From Malurus cyaneus samueli (Eukaryota; Chordata; Aves; Passeriformes; Maluridae): 64,000 nucleotides of DNA. The stretch spans positions 46,670,982 through 46,734,981 of the forward strand of contig CM019237.1 of the NCBI GenBank assembly GCA_009741485.1. The letters are read 5' to 3'. The number at the start of each line of letters is the position of its first letter. Position 1 is the stretch's first letter. This document shows, piece by piece, positions 1 to 12,634 of the stretch. Under the pieces are notes generated by a model. That model was not told where the DNA came from and made no database searches. It saw only the letters and a program-made list of their open reading frames with translations. The position numbers were made by a program, and so were the translations under genes.

Positions 1-2506
1 ATACAAAAGCCAAATGGTGTTTTCAGACACAGCGTTGGCCAAACTTTTGCTGAGGTCAGGGAGGACTTTAAAATGTGGACTTATGTACAGCAGCTGATAT
101 GACTGCAGCCTTTGAAAAGTCCAGTGTTGGCTGCTATGACCCCTTATACTTACAGCAGGATAAGTAGCAGTAACCAGCATCACAATTATACCTTGTTATG
201 TTAAACTGAAACATCACGAGGTATTTTGTGATAAATCATGAGGGTTCAGGACCTGTTATCCAAGACATTATATTGATCCTACTGCAGTGATAGCACTGCT
301 AGTAAGAGAATTGCACAGATACTTGGTGGTTCTAATTTTGTTAGTCACCACAAATACAAAATAAATTCCTTTACACTCTATTTGAGTTTTAACAAACTTG
401 ATACTCAAAATCAAAACTGCATACAATCCTTTGACACAAGAATCTTCACACTCAGGAGAAGTTCCTGTCCTTTAAAAACTTCTGGGATTTTAATTTTTCC
501 TGCTTTTCACTAGCTGGAACCTGAAAGATTTCAAAGTTTTTCAGGAAAAGTGAGAAGACTTAATGACCCAACCAAGAATTTGTGTCTGGGATACTTGTTG
601 GACACCATTGTTCAAATCCTTGCCTGGTCACTGTATGTCATGAATTCCCTCCTCCTTGGTTATTCTGGGATAGTTTTCTTTCCCTGAGAAACTATTTTGC
701 CTTATATAAGTAATTAGATCATATCTGGGGCAGGCACTGGAGTCTCAGTCTCTCCAACTAATTTTACTTAGCCCAGTAATTTTACTGGGCTAAGGACTTC
801 CAGTCTTCTCCTCTCTGGAATGTATTTCCACAAAATGAAGAAGTTCTGACGAAGCACTAAAAAAGACTCACCCTAAATAAGTGTGTTGGGTCAGGGCATT
901 CTTGAAGGATGAAGGAGATGCTCTATTTTTTAGCTTGGATCTTGCAATAGAATCTTCCCAACAATTTCTATATGTAATTATCTATAGATTTAATCTGTGG
1001 AGGGCTTTTTATAGATTTGCTTCCACTTGATTCAATTATATTTTGTTTTGTGTTCTTTTCAAAGGAACTGCTGCCTATCTCTAGCTCTCATTGGACCATC
1101 TACTGTAACACCAACTATTATTTTATGAGAAGTCTCTCAAACCTTATATGTACCAAAAAGTTTCCCTCAAGAGTCACTTTTCTGGTGAAAACATTTTGTG
1201 TAGCAAAATTCTTTCTGCAGTGGAGCTGCTCTCTCTTGGTTGTTCTCATGTAATTTGACCTTGTCAGGGGTAACCAAAATCCAGCTTAAATTCTCCTCAG
1301 AACTTAGATATGATGACTGCAGTATCTTTTGAAGTCGACTGGGAGTTTCTTTTGACCTGGAAATATTGCCTCATAACTCACCACATTTTTCTTTCAATAG
1401 GCAATTTAATAAGGATCCATCAAGGTTGTAAGAATAATTGCCTTAGATTCATCTTCTGTCTTAATTTGTAGCCAAGGGTTTCATTTTTAGTCATAGCATA
1501 GGCTACACTGAGCTCCCTTCCTCACCGATATTTTGAGCCAAATCAGTAAATAGGTGTTTCCATATTTGTAAAGAGTGTGCATAGAACTGTCCACACTAAA
1601 TCGTAGATTCACTTAGCTTAGTAACTAATGAGGCCTGACTGTCTCAAACTATGAGACGACAAATGCAGCAATAGTACAGAATTTATTTGCTGTCTGAAAT
1701 ACTTGGTCACACTATCATACCACACAGCTGATTTTTATGTTTAGCTTTTGAAGTCAAGTACAGGAGCCGGCTTAAAAATCAGGGATGCAATATACCAACT
1801 TACAGTAATCTTTCGCTTAATGTATGATAAGCCACACCAAATGTACTGAAAGGAATGTAGAGAATTAAAATGGCAACAAGTCACTTTTTCCCTCACTGCT
1901 AAAAGGCAGCTGAATGTGGGAAATGAAAATAGAAGCAGTTATTTCATAGAAGTAGTATATATCTAGCAAGATCATCATTAAATTGTTTCCTAACTGTCTT
2001 TGAGATAATGCCTTAAAGAAGAGGAAAAACTGTTACTTAAGCCTTACTGCAAGAAATGTTTTCATAAAACTATACTCTTGTCATCCTGCCTCCAGAATTC
2101 AACAGTGATGGGGACAAGAGTACTTCTCTGCCTTTTGTGCCTTGAGGGACATGCACATGGCCTGGATGGGCAAATTCTAAAAATGATTCTGTGGCCATGT
2201 GATCCTATTTAAAGAAGCAGATTCAGAGAAATTTTGAAAGAAGCAAATTCAGATGATAAAATTGTTGATGGTATTCATAAGAAGTAAGAATCATTACAAT
2301 TAATAGCATTATGTCTATGTTTTACTATGTTTCATTTTTACAAATGATTTGTCTTCACTTTTCTGTAGCTGTTTCACATGAAACACAGGTTTGGGGGTTT
2401 TTTTTTCTGTTTTCCAGGATAAAAATAGTGGTAATATGTATGTTCATGTAAACACTTAATAAAATCAGCTTCCTGTCAATTTTTATATTTACCTCCTGTT
2501 TTCTAG
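1..2506 (+). other. ANKS1B: ANKS1B intron, 3' part of the intron before the first visible exon
   Basis: AT-rich intronic DNA. It ends in a pyrimidine stretch and TTTTCTAG acceptor directly before the exon at 2507. A second pyrimidine-rich acceptor-like site (T-run followed by TTTTCCAG) lies near 2398-2418 but is followed by no ankyrin-like frame. I see no gene, recognisable transposon or RNA gene here; short open frames such as 1017-1253 have no coding character. Confidence 0.75.
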
Positions 2507-2663
2507 GGATATAGTTCTCAAATTACTTCAGTATGAAGCATCGACTAATGTAGCAGATAATAAAGGCTACTTTCCTATTCACTTGGCTGCTTGGAGAGGA
2601 GATGTAGATATTGTGAAGATTCTCATCCGTCATGGACCATCACACTCCAGAGTGAACGAACAG
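2507..2663 (+). CDS. ANKS1B: ANKS1B coding exon: ankyrin repeat (exon A of this window)
   Basis: Coding exon of ANKS1B, a postsynaptic-density and nuclear-shuttling scaffold that binds PSD-95 and the APP intracellular domain (family knowledge). The 157 nt are one base completing a codon from the previous exon plus 52 codons, beginning [13 protein letters not shown] and ending SHSRVNEQ. The middle holds a typical ankyrin helix pair, [13 protein letters not shown] followed by VDIVKILI. The wording matches ANKS1B and differs from the paralogue ANKS1A, which has DVVEVLLRND at the start. Borders: TTTTCTAG acceptor, CAG|GTGAAG donor, ending in phase 0. The frame joins exactly to the NNENETALH start of the next exon. 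Read-through into the intron meets a stop within two codons. Confidence 0.95.
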
Positions 2664-3479
2664 GTGAAGTGAAAAAAAATATTTGTGCACATCATCGGAA
2701 AAGAGCAGCACATATTCTTTAGGTCTGATCAATTTATAGACAAGTTAAAAAAAAGGTCTCTTTTTCATTTTCTATTCAGTAATTTCTTCTCCAGGACTGA
2801 TAAAATCTTCTATTATAAGCTTATCGGATACCTTTATTCTGGATAGGCACTGACCTAAAGAATATTAGATTAAAAAGTATGGAAAAACCAGTTTGCTTTT
2901 GAAAAATCACATGAAAACATACCTTAACAATGCATCTTTTATGTATGGTTTTAAATCTGTGTAAACTTTGTGTACATTTTACTATATTAGATACTAAGTT
3001 CCTGAAAATCTTTGAGATAAAGTGAATATCCTTGGTATATTTTAATATTACTGTAAATTATCAGATACACAGAGGAAATGACAACCAGATGGACTTCATG
3101 TATGCACGTGCAGCAGAAATGACACATAAAAATAAAAAGACCATGAAAAAATTATGAGAATATTACATTCAGTAAGGGCTGTACAAGAAGGGCAGTATAA
3201 GCATGTTGCATTCTGTTGTCAAACATATGGTACACCTTCTGTTTTTATTCTGTGTTTTCTTACATGGTCCATTCTTTGGGTTAGTATTTAGAAATAGAAA
3301 GAAGATTACTAAAATTTGACACCATCTAGGCTCAGCTACTTAAGATACTAGAAGTAGGTGGTAAGCATGAAGCTATTGAATTTGCCAGAGTAGTCAGAGA
3401 GTTGTTGGAATGTGACAGTGGGAGACAGTTCCTGATTCAGACCTAAGCTGTAATGTTTACATTGCCTGTAGCTGCACCT

Positions 3480-3780
3480 TTTGCTTCCACAGAGGTCTGG
3501 TCGGTGTGATCACAGGAGCCAGCTGGGCTATTCAGGTGCCTAAAAAGAGGATTCAATTGTCCAAACACAGAAATGCAGTACCTTCTAAGGCCCTGCAGTA
3601 GCTGGGCCATCTCCATGGGCCTGAAAGTATCTCAGAGGATGCACAGAATTTCCAGGTCCATGTGACTGGGTGATGAAGTCCAGGTACGGTACCACCTGGT
3701 ACCCCACAGCACCTCAAATGGCAAAGTGCAGTCTAATAAATTAATTGCTCTCACAGTGCCTACATTAGTGTGGCCAGAAG
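3480..3780. repeat. possible degenerate interspersed repeat, family unknown
   Basis: The base composition is clearly richer in G and C than the surrounding intron. The stretch contains phrases such as GGTGCCTAA and a short inverted GGTACC/CCTGGTACC motif near 3684-3702. It resembles the texture of old bird LTR or DNA-transposon remnants and is similar in style to 18310-18560, but I could not align it to a named family. No terminal repeats or target-site duplications were found. Confidence 0.2.
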
Positions 3781-5962
3781 GTAAGACAAGTGAGATCTTG
3801 ACTGCAAGCATTTAACCAGAGTGAGATGCCATACCTTGAGTAATCTGTTTGATATCTGAGATTATGTACCTAGCCATTGGAATCCATACAATAACTATGA
3901 TATCAATATCAAGTACTAATGCAGGAAATACAGAAAAATAAAATAATAAAATATGCCCAAGTGACAATCTTCTATCCTAAATACTCTGATACATCCAAGA
4001 AAAAAACCAATGTTCAGAATTTTTCATTCTGTGATTTGAGTTGCAGATTAAGATAACTTTTCAATTTTCTCATTCTCACTGGCAGTTTCATGTAGGATGA
4101 AACCAATTGAATTGTAGGGTTACCTTTTGTCAAGGAGAGGGATTTTTGAGTTTTATTTATGCAACAAAATAAAAAGAATGCCTGATTGTGTGTCACCCAT
4201 TTGCTTGAAGACATTATGTATATTCTACTGACAGAATACTGGAAGTTGTGTAGGAATTTCAGAGAGGGTGAGAGTAAAAAAGGTATTTCAGTAAGAGCAG
4301 AAAGAAAAATGTAAATTCAAACTTACTTCTTCCCAATCCCACAAATACCTCCAGACTTTTAGAATATTCTCAAACTTGATTAGTGTGCTGTATCTGTTTT
4401 GATCACTGGCACAAATAAGCAGGGATACATCTGATTTTTCTATACCCCACTGACTCAGAAAAGGTTCTCAGATGTCCTCCTGTTTATGTATTTAACCCAA
4501 AAACCTCATAATAGAAAACGTGAGCAATCCTCACAAAAAATGTTGCACCTTAAATCTTTAAAGGGAGGCTTGATCGTATTAAACTTTGAAGTTAAACTCG
4601 AGCATACAGAGTTTTTCTGACCTTGTAAATTCCTTGGTGTTCCATTCTATACAGTGGCCAGGTTTAGTATGTGGACTACTTTGCTGGCACCTACTTTCCC
4701 CTGCTAATTAGCACTCTGCACAGGAGAATATTCTCAGTATCACAGAAAGAGGGAAATGTCATGTTGTTACAGAGCCACCTCCACGCACATATCCTCAAAT
4801 AACACCTGAACAGCACCCTCACCCTAACACCTGTTGTACATCCTTGTGAGCCTGCAGGATTCTCAGGCTTTTGCTTATTTGCAAATAGGCTCTCCAAGGC
4901 AGATGACTCCTCACGGCTCTTATAACTTCTCTCAGATCTGTGAAGCTGAAACTACAGCTTTTAAGAAGTCCCAGGCTATTTATCTTCCTTTTTCTTCTGA
5001 GAATTGGAGAGGACAGCCATTTTTCATGACACTTTTTTACTGCAGCAAATAGTGTACTCAAGTCAGACTTTCACCCCCTGTTCTTGTTCTGGTTTTTTTT
5101 TTCTAAGGATCACATTAAGTTCTAATTGTTTTCATTTTAAGAAAATAATTTTGTTCTCAATTTAAAAATTATTGCAGTGAATTTGTGATAAATTTTTGTT
5201 TTCATGTATCTTATTAAAATTCTATGCAAAAGAAATACTTCTGAAAACTTACATGAAAGCAATAAACAACACAACAAAGAAGTAAATGGCAAGTGCATGA
5301 TGCATAAATGTATATTACATGAAATAATTGGATTTTATATGGTATATTGTAAATTGATCAAACTGCATTTTACACTTTCAAAATGCAGTTAAGTAGCATT
5401 ATAGCATCATATCCAACCATATCCAGCATCTAAAGCTCTGAATGCCCCCTGCTGTTCCTGTTACATAAAATTGGAAAAAAATAGTAAAGAGACAAACAGT
5501 TGAATGACAATTATATTATGGGGGTGGTGGAATGTAGACTGGCAACTCTACACACAGAAAATCATTACAGCATAACAATTAGGTAAGAAGAACTCTACCA
5601 CTGTTTAATATAGGAGTCTCAGTTGACAAGTATGATATATGTTTTGATAAGAGTATGAGAGCAAGGTTTTTTAATGAATACGACCAAATAAAATAAAAGG
5701 TGTGCTGCTAATAGTCAAAATACTTACCTGTTTATTTATCTAAAGACATCTGGATAGCTAAAACATTTATTATGGCAACTTTAATCATAATATGCATAAT
5801 GAATAACAAATTCTAATATATGAAAAAAGGTTATTAAATAACAGCCACATATAGGTCGATGGTAGTGTTTGGTTTTCTTGAAGGAAAAAATGTGAGTAAC
5901 ATCAAGAATAAATAGAAATATTTATTACTAAATATGAATAAAATTGATTCCAATTAAATATA

Positions 5963-5984
5963 TATGTATATATATATATACATA
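5963..5984. repeat. 22-bp perfect AT-alternating palindrome
   Basis: Alternating TA sequence flanked by TATG on one side and CATA on the other; it equals its own reverse complement over 22 bases. Such tracts arise as dinucleotide microsatellites and can extrude a cruciform. It lies deep in an intron with no nearby splice site. Confidence 0.85.
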
Positions 5985-8900
5985 ATATGAATAGTGAAAA
6001 AATTGCAGGAAAAAATGTGTACACTTCTGAAATATTTATGGATTCAATGTGCTGTAGAATTTGCCTGTGCATCAAATTGTACTTGCCACAAATCCATTCA
6101 CATTTCATTAATACTATTCAACAATTCTTCTCAAATATATAAAAAAGAAGCTTTTACAATGCATTCATATGTTGTAAATACCTAAATTTTTTCTGACTTC
6201 TCCAAATAATCCAAATGAAACACAGGTATATGCTTCTCTCAGTGACATCTCAGGGACTTCCAGAAGTTCAATTCAGTTCCAAAGTAGTCTGCAAGCACAG
6301 TACTTTTGAAGTTCTGCATTTGATTTTACCCCTCATTTAAATTTGAGACTATATGGAGGAATCTCAGAGTTTCCCTTGCAATCTTACTATACTGTCTTTA
6401 GAAGAAAAAGTGCAGAAGCAAGTTTTTTGATTTAAGCAAATTGTAACAATAAATTGGTTGAAAATTATTTTCAAACCAGTCAACCAAATTACATTACTTT
6501 TTAATAATATTTATATAAGTAAAGGTGAACTTCAAGAGGAAGTCAGTAGATTTGATTTTGATTCACAGTGAGTAATTTGAGGCAAACTTCCTTTATTTTT
6601 TCAGAATTCCTAATTTCTTCATGGAACTTCTCAGGAAACTTTCTGATTTAATACATAAAGTAAGACAATACTGAGGTCATTCTTTTCTCTGTCTTGCATA
6701 TATTGTTTCATTACTTTTTTCTCTATTTAATTACTTAGTCATTAAAGCCTTATTTTTGCTTTTTTTTTCCCTCCAGTTGACTACTCTTGAGTGTATTCTG
6801 CATATAGATATGTTTCCAAAATCTCTCATTGTTCCCTCTTTTTTAAATTTTATCTTAGATTCTTGTTTCATGACTGAGAAAAGAGCTAAAAGCTTTTCAT
6901 AACAAATGTCTTGTTCACTTACTTTACATTAGGACAAAGAAATGTCTCAGTGATTTAGGAAGTCTACTTTTTTAAGTTCAGCATCAAAACTCTTTGATAA
7001 AACAGGAGTTGAGCATTCTTTGGAAAGGTCTGTTAAATCACTACTCAAGTCATTATTGCTTGTACAGTACTTGCATTGACTTCAGAAGCTTTAAAACTTG
7101 CGTGGCAATAATAAAGCACTACACAACTGTGCAATAGATGTCCTAAATCTATGCACAGTTAAATAGTGGCTTCACAAGGACCTATATAATATTCATGATA
7201 GCCATTCATTCTCTTGATGCTTCCTGTACTTCTTCACTATCAGACTGCCAAGTTACAATAACTGTCTGTAAAATGTATTTTCTAATCTGCCCTCTAATGA
7301 ATAGACCTCAAGATATGTTGTACATTTTGCAGTGGCACACATCCTTAGTAGCTAAGTGATGTAGCACAGCCTGCAATACTGATGAGATGCAGTGCTTTGA
7401 AGGCACAATTCAGTTTTCAGCCACCTGTGTTCTGGCTGTATGTGGAAGAGAATAGATTCCAAGAAAGGCTACAAAAAGTCAGGATCATGCCCATGAAAAG
7501 ACACATGAATGAAGAAAATCTAAAAAGGGTTAAAAGCTGAATCACAGAATGCTTTCCATATTTCTGAAAGAGGTCCATTGGAGAGTAAGAGTAACTACTT
7601 GGTAAAAATATTATTAATTATGAATATTAGAGACTTTTAAAATACACTGTGTTTGCATAATGTTGGTCTACTCTTTATTCTGCACTTTTATGTCTTTACT
7701 TGATTCTTATTTCTTGATCTTTTTTCTAGAACCATTCAGTCACACAGTCTGTCTTGTTTCTAACGTATAATGAAGGATCTGAAATTTCTACAAGGATTCT
7801 AGTCTTTTTCTTCAGCACTATATGTATTATTTAGCCCTTGGATATCAGATTTGAAGCTCTAATTACAGAATGGTAATTTGCATGCAGAAATTTTATAGCA
7901 GATTACCTGTGCTTTGCAATGATTGTTATCACATAAACTTTCTGTACTTCAGAAACAATCATTTATGCATGGAACTGAAAACAGAGGCAACAGCACTGAA
8001 TTATTAGCAATTTCTTGAAGATTTTTTTATCATGTTGTAAAAATATTGCTTCAAAACAGTGTTTTGCTTTAGAGGTACGAAGATAAACTACCTTAAAATC
8101 AGTAGTTACACCTGCGTTAGCTTTGTCCATACAAAAGACCTATCAGAAGTAACAGCATTTGTGGGAGAAGGGGAATCACATAAATTTTATTATTAAAATA
8201 CCATCATATGCAGGGGGGTTTAAAAATTATTATTCTTACTATATGTCTTCTTTAAACAAATACCTTAAGAAAAAAGTTTGTAATGCTGGACAGATGTTCA
8301 TGTCCATCTTTCCATGAGGGACGAGAGGATAGAGACAGTTTCTTCCAGTCCAAGAAATGTACTGTTACAGCCTCCATCCACTCTTCTCTGCCTGAATTGA
8401 ATTGGTTAATTTACATTTTGAAGAAGGGAGAACGTTGTATTGTCAGGTTTTAATGAAGTAGTACCTGTCAGCTCTGATAACAATGCCTGATCTGACTGCG
8501 TATATGAAGGTAATTTAATTATCATGTATCCCCAGCTTGGATTCTTCTGCTTTATTTCAGTCATACCTAGTTCTTTATAGTTTTGTATCAGTTTGATGGG
8601 TCATGAACTGAAATGTAGCTTTAATTTGACAAATAAAAGCCATAGAGAAATGTTTAACAATATATATCTGAAAATAGTAACATTTTGTTACTTTGCTTTT
8701 ATGCACCAGACTGTTTAAAAATATATTTTTCTGGAAATATACCCTTGTGGCAATTCAGCTGGATACTCTTGATCTGGAGGGAGCAGTTTGCTGCTCAACA
8801 GCAGTGGCTTGTACTCTATGTCTATCACGTTTTGAGAAAAGGGCCATAGAAAATTTCATTTTTATGTTCCTTTGAAAATTTAATCAGAATGCTTCTAAGC

Positions 8901-11035
8901 TACAATATTAGATCATTGACAAAGATTCTAAATACTTCAAGTAGCATTTCAATAAATTATTGGAAAAAACCTCAAAAAAAGCAGATACTGGAAATATAGT
9001 TACAATTCTAAACATGTATTTTGTTATTTCCCTTACAGAATGTCAATATAGATATACCTATATCTATCTGTGTTACTATTTCTATTATATATATAAATAT
9101 AATAACTATAGGCAAAAATTACCATAATTGTCCATTTAATGTGCAATTATCTGGTTTTCATACTTAATTGTCCACAAAATCAGGTTGCAATTGCCTGTTC
9201 ATCTATCTGTCCATGAAATATTGAAAATCTAAAAATAAATATTAATAAACTGTGCTTATGATTTGTGGGCATACTACTGTACATAAGAAAATTGCTTTTG
9301 CCAGTACTATATAAAGGTTACATTAAAAGTCACTAGAGCACAAAAAGCTTGTCTCAGGTAGTTGATTGAACATTGCAGCAATGTAGTATTGTGAAAGCAT
9401 TTATATTTTAATCTGAATTTCTGGTCTGTAATAAAGAAAGCTCACATGGCGGTTTGAATAATGCACAATAATTCAAATACTTATAGTCATCAAATCATGT
9501 CTGCTGTGGAAGCTTCTCGCTTTCCACCTGGCTCTTCTCCAGCCTCTGTCTTGCAGTTTAGCAGGAAACACATTCCAGTCTCTCAGACCTTGTGTGGTGT
9601 TGCAGGCACCCGATGAGTTTAACTGCAATATTGATTTACCTGAATGTATTGATCTGTCTCTTCTGTTTCCCAAGTTCATCTGAGTCATCGAAGATTGCAA
9701 AAAGAGATAAAAATGACAGCAGTGTTGCTAAAACCACAAACCCAAGAACTGAGTTCTTGGTTGCAGAATTAGAAACATTATTACCAAAAAAAGTTTTCCT
9801 TTTTCCACCTTTCTAGTTTTTACTGTGCAGCATGGCTGGTCTTATCCTAGCTAGCTTTTGGGTAAGAGTCCAAAGCCTCTTTCCTCTGAATCTCTGACTC
9901 TTTCTATCTTTCAAAAGACATTTTTTTCTACTATTTTCAGTTCTCTGTCCCCTGAACTTTTGTCAGCTTGTTTCTTGAGAAATAGAACTGGATTCAGATT
10001 TATCACTTTCTTTAGAATCATATTTCTACCCTTCTTTAGTATCTTTCCTTAATATACATTGATTTTTTATTTCTTATAAGACACATTAGCTTATTGGTTT
10101 TGTACTTTTACAGCATTCGTAAACTGTCACATTTTATAAATCATATACCAGAAGAGGCATTAAATGTACATACTTCCACATTTATAGAGTCTAGTGTATT
10201 TTAAGGCTCTGTAAAGTCTATATATGATACAATAATAATCTAGATAGCATATAGAATTTAGAGAGCTCGATAAATTATTTCTTTTCTCTTTGCCTGAAGT
10301 TATTTGTCTCTTTCGGATTGCAAGTATATGGACAGAACTGGAAGAAAACAATTAAAAAAGATAATGCTTATTCTCAATATTTATTATTAAGTTTATTGAA
10401 TAATGTTTTGGGAAACACTTGTAAGGCATTGTTCAGTAAAACAAAAACCTGTTTAGCCCACAGCATATACTCCTACACCTTAAAACATATACATACCTCT
10501 CCCTGGGGCCCTGAGAAGACCAACTTCTTGAGTGATTTGTAAAGTCTTTCTGTAGATGCTATTTTATCTTCTTCCAGATAGTTTTAATTGTTATATTGGT
10601 AGCAACTTTTTATAGTGATACATGAAACTAACCTTGTGCCTGATACATTTTCATTGCACAATAAACTACTATGGTACAAAACACATATGCAAAAATAAGA
10701 AGAGAGGCTTCGGTGTCAGACTCAATCATCATTTCAGTTGAATCAAAGAAGGTTACATATCAGGAGCTGCAAGGTTTTGAGGGGCATGTCGTTAAAATGG
10801 ATCGGGTGCAATGTAGACACATGGGGAGCTCATCTGCTTGAGAGCTGCCAGCTGAAGTATTAATACGTTATTAACATTTCAGTGGAGTAATTCTGAAGCA
10901 TTTAACATACATTACCATATATTATATCACAAACCCTGCCCCTGTAGTGATCTCATGGAGGCAATCCAAAGAAGTTGAGCATTTATATTGTGTGATTAAA
11001 CATGAATTTCTGAAGCTTTTGTTTTGTTTTAACAG

Positions 11036-11332
11036 AACAATGAAAATGAAACAGCACTTCATTGTGCAGCTCAGTATGGTCATTCAGAAGTTGTTGCTGT
11101 TCTGCTAGAAGAGCTGACAGACCCCACAATAAGAAACAACAAACTGGAAACACCTCTGGATCTGGCAGCGCTTTATGGACGTCTGTGCGTTGTAAAAATG
11201 ATCATCAAAGCCTATCCAAACCTGATGAACTGCAATACAAGAAAACACACTCCTCTGCATCTTGCTGCACGTAATGGCCACAAAGCTGTCGTTCAGGTGC
11301 TTCTGGAGGCTGGAATGGATGTCAGCTGCCAA
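11036..11332 (+). CDS. ANKS1B: ANKS1B coding exon: three ankyrin repeats (exon B)
   Basis: This is the largest coding exon in the window, 297 nt and exactly 99 codons, phase 0 at both ends. It encodes three consecutive ankyrin repeats whose cores are [20 protein letters not shown] (residues 5-24), [20 protein letters not shown] (about 38-57) and [20 protein letters not shown] (about 71-90). It ends EAGMDVSCQ. Ankyrin repeats form a protein-binding surface. The acceptor is TTTTAACAG. The donor is CAA|GTTAGT, weak because it has A at -1 and T at +3. A TTCC microsatellite begins 12 bases after the exon. Retention of the intron would add only VSV before a TAA at 11342. The frame continues correctly into TEKGSALHEA of the next exon. 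Confidence 0.96.
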
Positions 11333-11344
11333 GTTAGTGTGTAA

Positions 11345-11621
11345 TTCCTTCCTTCCTTCCTTCCTTCCTTCCTTCCTTCCTTCCTTCCTTCCTTCCTTCC
11401 TTCCTTCCTTCCTTCCTTCCTTCCTTCCTTTCCCTTCTTCCTTCTCCTTCCTTCTTCCTTCCTTCCTTCCTTCCTTCCTTCCTTCTCTTCCTCCTCTTCC
11501 TCCTTCCTCCTTCCTTCCTTCCTTCCTTCCTTCCTTCCTTCCTTTTCCTTCCTTCCTTCCTTCTTCCTTCCTTCCTTCTTCCTTCCTTCCTTCCTTCCCT
11601 TCCTTCCCTCCTTCCTTCCTC
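11345..11621. repeat. long TTCC tetranucleotide microsatellite (GGAA on the minus strand)
   Basis: About 277 bp of almost pure pyrimidine on the plus strand. It is mostly TTCC units, interrupted by TTC, CTCC and TTTCCC variants from about 11431 onwards. It begins 12 bases after the exon B splice donor. A homopurine-homopyrimidine tract of this length can form triplex (H-DNA). The minus strand is an array of GGAA, the core of ETS-family binding sites. Long open frames on both strands through it (poly Leu-Pro-Ser-Phe and Glu-Gly-Arg-Lys patterns) are artefacts of the repeat. Length is likely polymorphic and hard to assemble. Confidence 0.97.
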
Positions 11622-12497
11622 ATTAGACTATTATTTAAATTACTTCTTACATTTTTTCTTTAAAATACACTTGCATTTACTTTGTTAGAAATGCTGCAAG
11701 ATGATACGTAACACAGCTTTATTACAAGTCAAATGATGTGTTAAAAGGGATAACTCAAGAAAGATACATACCTTCAAAGCAGAGTGCATATTTTAATGTT
11801 GTCTTGAGACATGTAGATAAACAAATCATATCAACTGTTCATGTAGGTGTATAAAAATCTCTTTTCTCCAGCAGTGACTGTAAAGATACTACGCAGATTT
11901 TCTAAAGCTATGACCCTTCATGGTTGTAGCAATCTGAAACTGACTGAGAGCTCATTTTTCTATAATTAGTCCATTCTAAACTCAAGTTACTAAATAATAA
12001 CAATTTTGAATCCTGTATTTCTAACACTTGCTGTATAAATCTAAGGAATTCTGTAGCAATACATTCTCACAGCTACTGACGTCAAACTGTCAGCTGTTGG
12101 GTGCATCTAGTTTTATTCACAGTAAGTTGTAATGACTTAAAAAGCGTAACTTTAAATAAAATAGACATAGATGGGAAGAGACACAAGGTACAGCACAGTA
12201 AATTTTATGTTCAATTCTTTGCACTGGAAGGTGTCCAAGCCTTTTAACTGCAGAGGACTAGATTCTGTTACGTGTGAAGTGTTGCCTCAAAATTATGATT
12301 TCTCTTGATTTGATTGATGGCACTGTATTTGTGTTAGAGTGGATTTTATCTTCAGATTTAAAGTAACTTCCTTGCTGTCTCTCTTGCTATATAAAATATG
12401 CTTCAAATTAAGGTTATTTCAGGTTTATATCTGTTTTCAGATAAATCAGCAAACCAAACATAATTACGTCTACTTTAGAGTCACATTCAGACATTCT

Positions 12498-12634
12498 CTA
12501 CCACTTAACAGCTGGTTAGAGCCTGGTGCTAGAAACACGAAGGATGTGGGTTCAATCCCTGTGTAGACCACTCACTTAAGATTTGGACTTGACCTTTCTG
12601 GGTTCCTTCTAACTCAAAAGATGCTGTGAATCTG
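12498..12634 (+). mobile_element. TguSINE1-like SINE: tRNA-Ile-derived head and CR1-like 3' tail
   Basis: The head matches a tRNA-Ile gene over most of its length: GGTTAGAGCCTGGTGCTAG, then an anticodon-loop-like region, then GGTTCAATCCC (pol III B box, 12549-12559) and a degenerate acceptor end finishing GACCA near 12570. After a short linker, the tail at about 12581-12634 (GACTTGACCTTTCTGGGTTC and onward to GATGCTGTGAATCTG) is a typical CR1 3' end on the plus strand. This head-and-tail arrangement is the structure of TguSINE1, a CR1-mobilised SINE family known from passerine birds. The copy is diverged. I could not find clear target-site duplications. It is not a functional tRNA: the anticodon arm and acceptor stem are degraded. 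Confidence 0.75.

Larger units (their letters stand above)
2664..11035 (+). other. ANKS1B: ANKS1B intron between exons A and B
   Basis: About 8.4 kb of AT-rich intron. It contains an AT-dinucleotide palindrome near 5963 and AT-rich simple sequence near 9050-9110. A somewhat more GC-rich stretch at about 3480-3780 looks like an old unidentified repeat. It ends in a T-rich tract and AACAG acceptor. I see no RNA gene and no open frame with coding character. Confidence 0.75.

Noticed and set aside
2398..2420. T run and TTTTCCAG resembling a splice acceptor upstream of exon A
   Set aside because: The following sequence does not continue the ankyrin frame; the TTTTCTAG site at 2499-2506 joins the conserved reading frame.
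11105..11663. Long open frames of 172 codons (minus) and 133 codons (plus) through the microsatellite
   Set aside because: They are produced by the TTCC repeat, which has no stops in several frames. The non-repeat part overlaps ANKS1B exon B in the wrong frame or strand.
12498..12570. tRNA-Ile gene
   Set aside because: The acceptor stem and anticodon arm are degraded and a CR1-type tail follows directly, so it is a SINE head rather than a tRNA gene.
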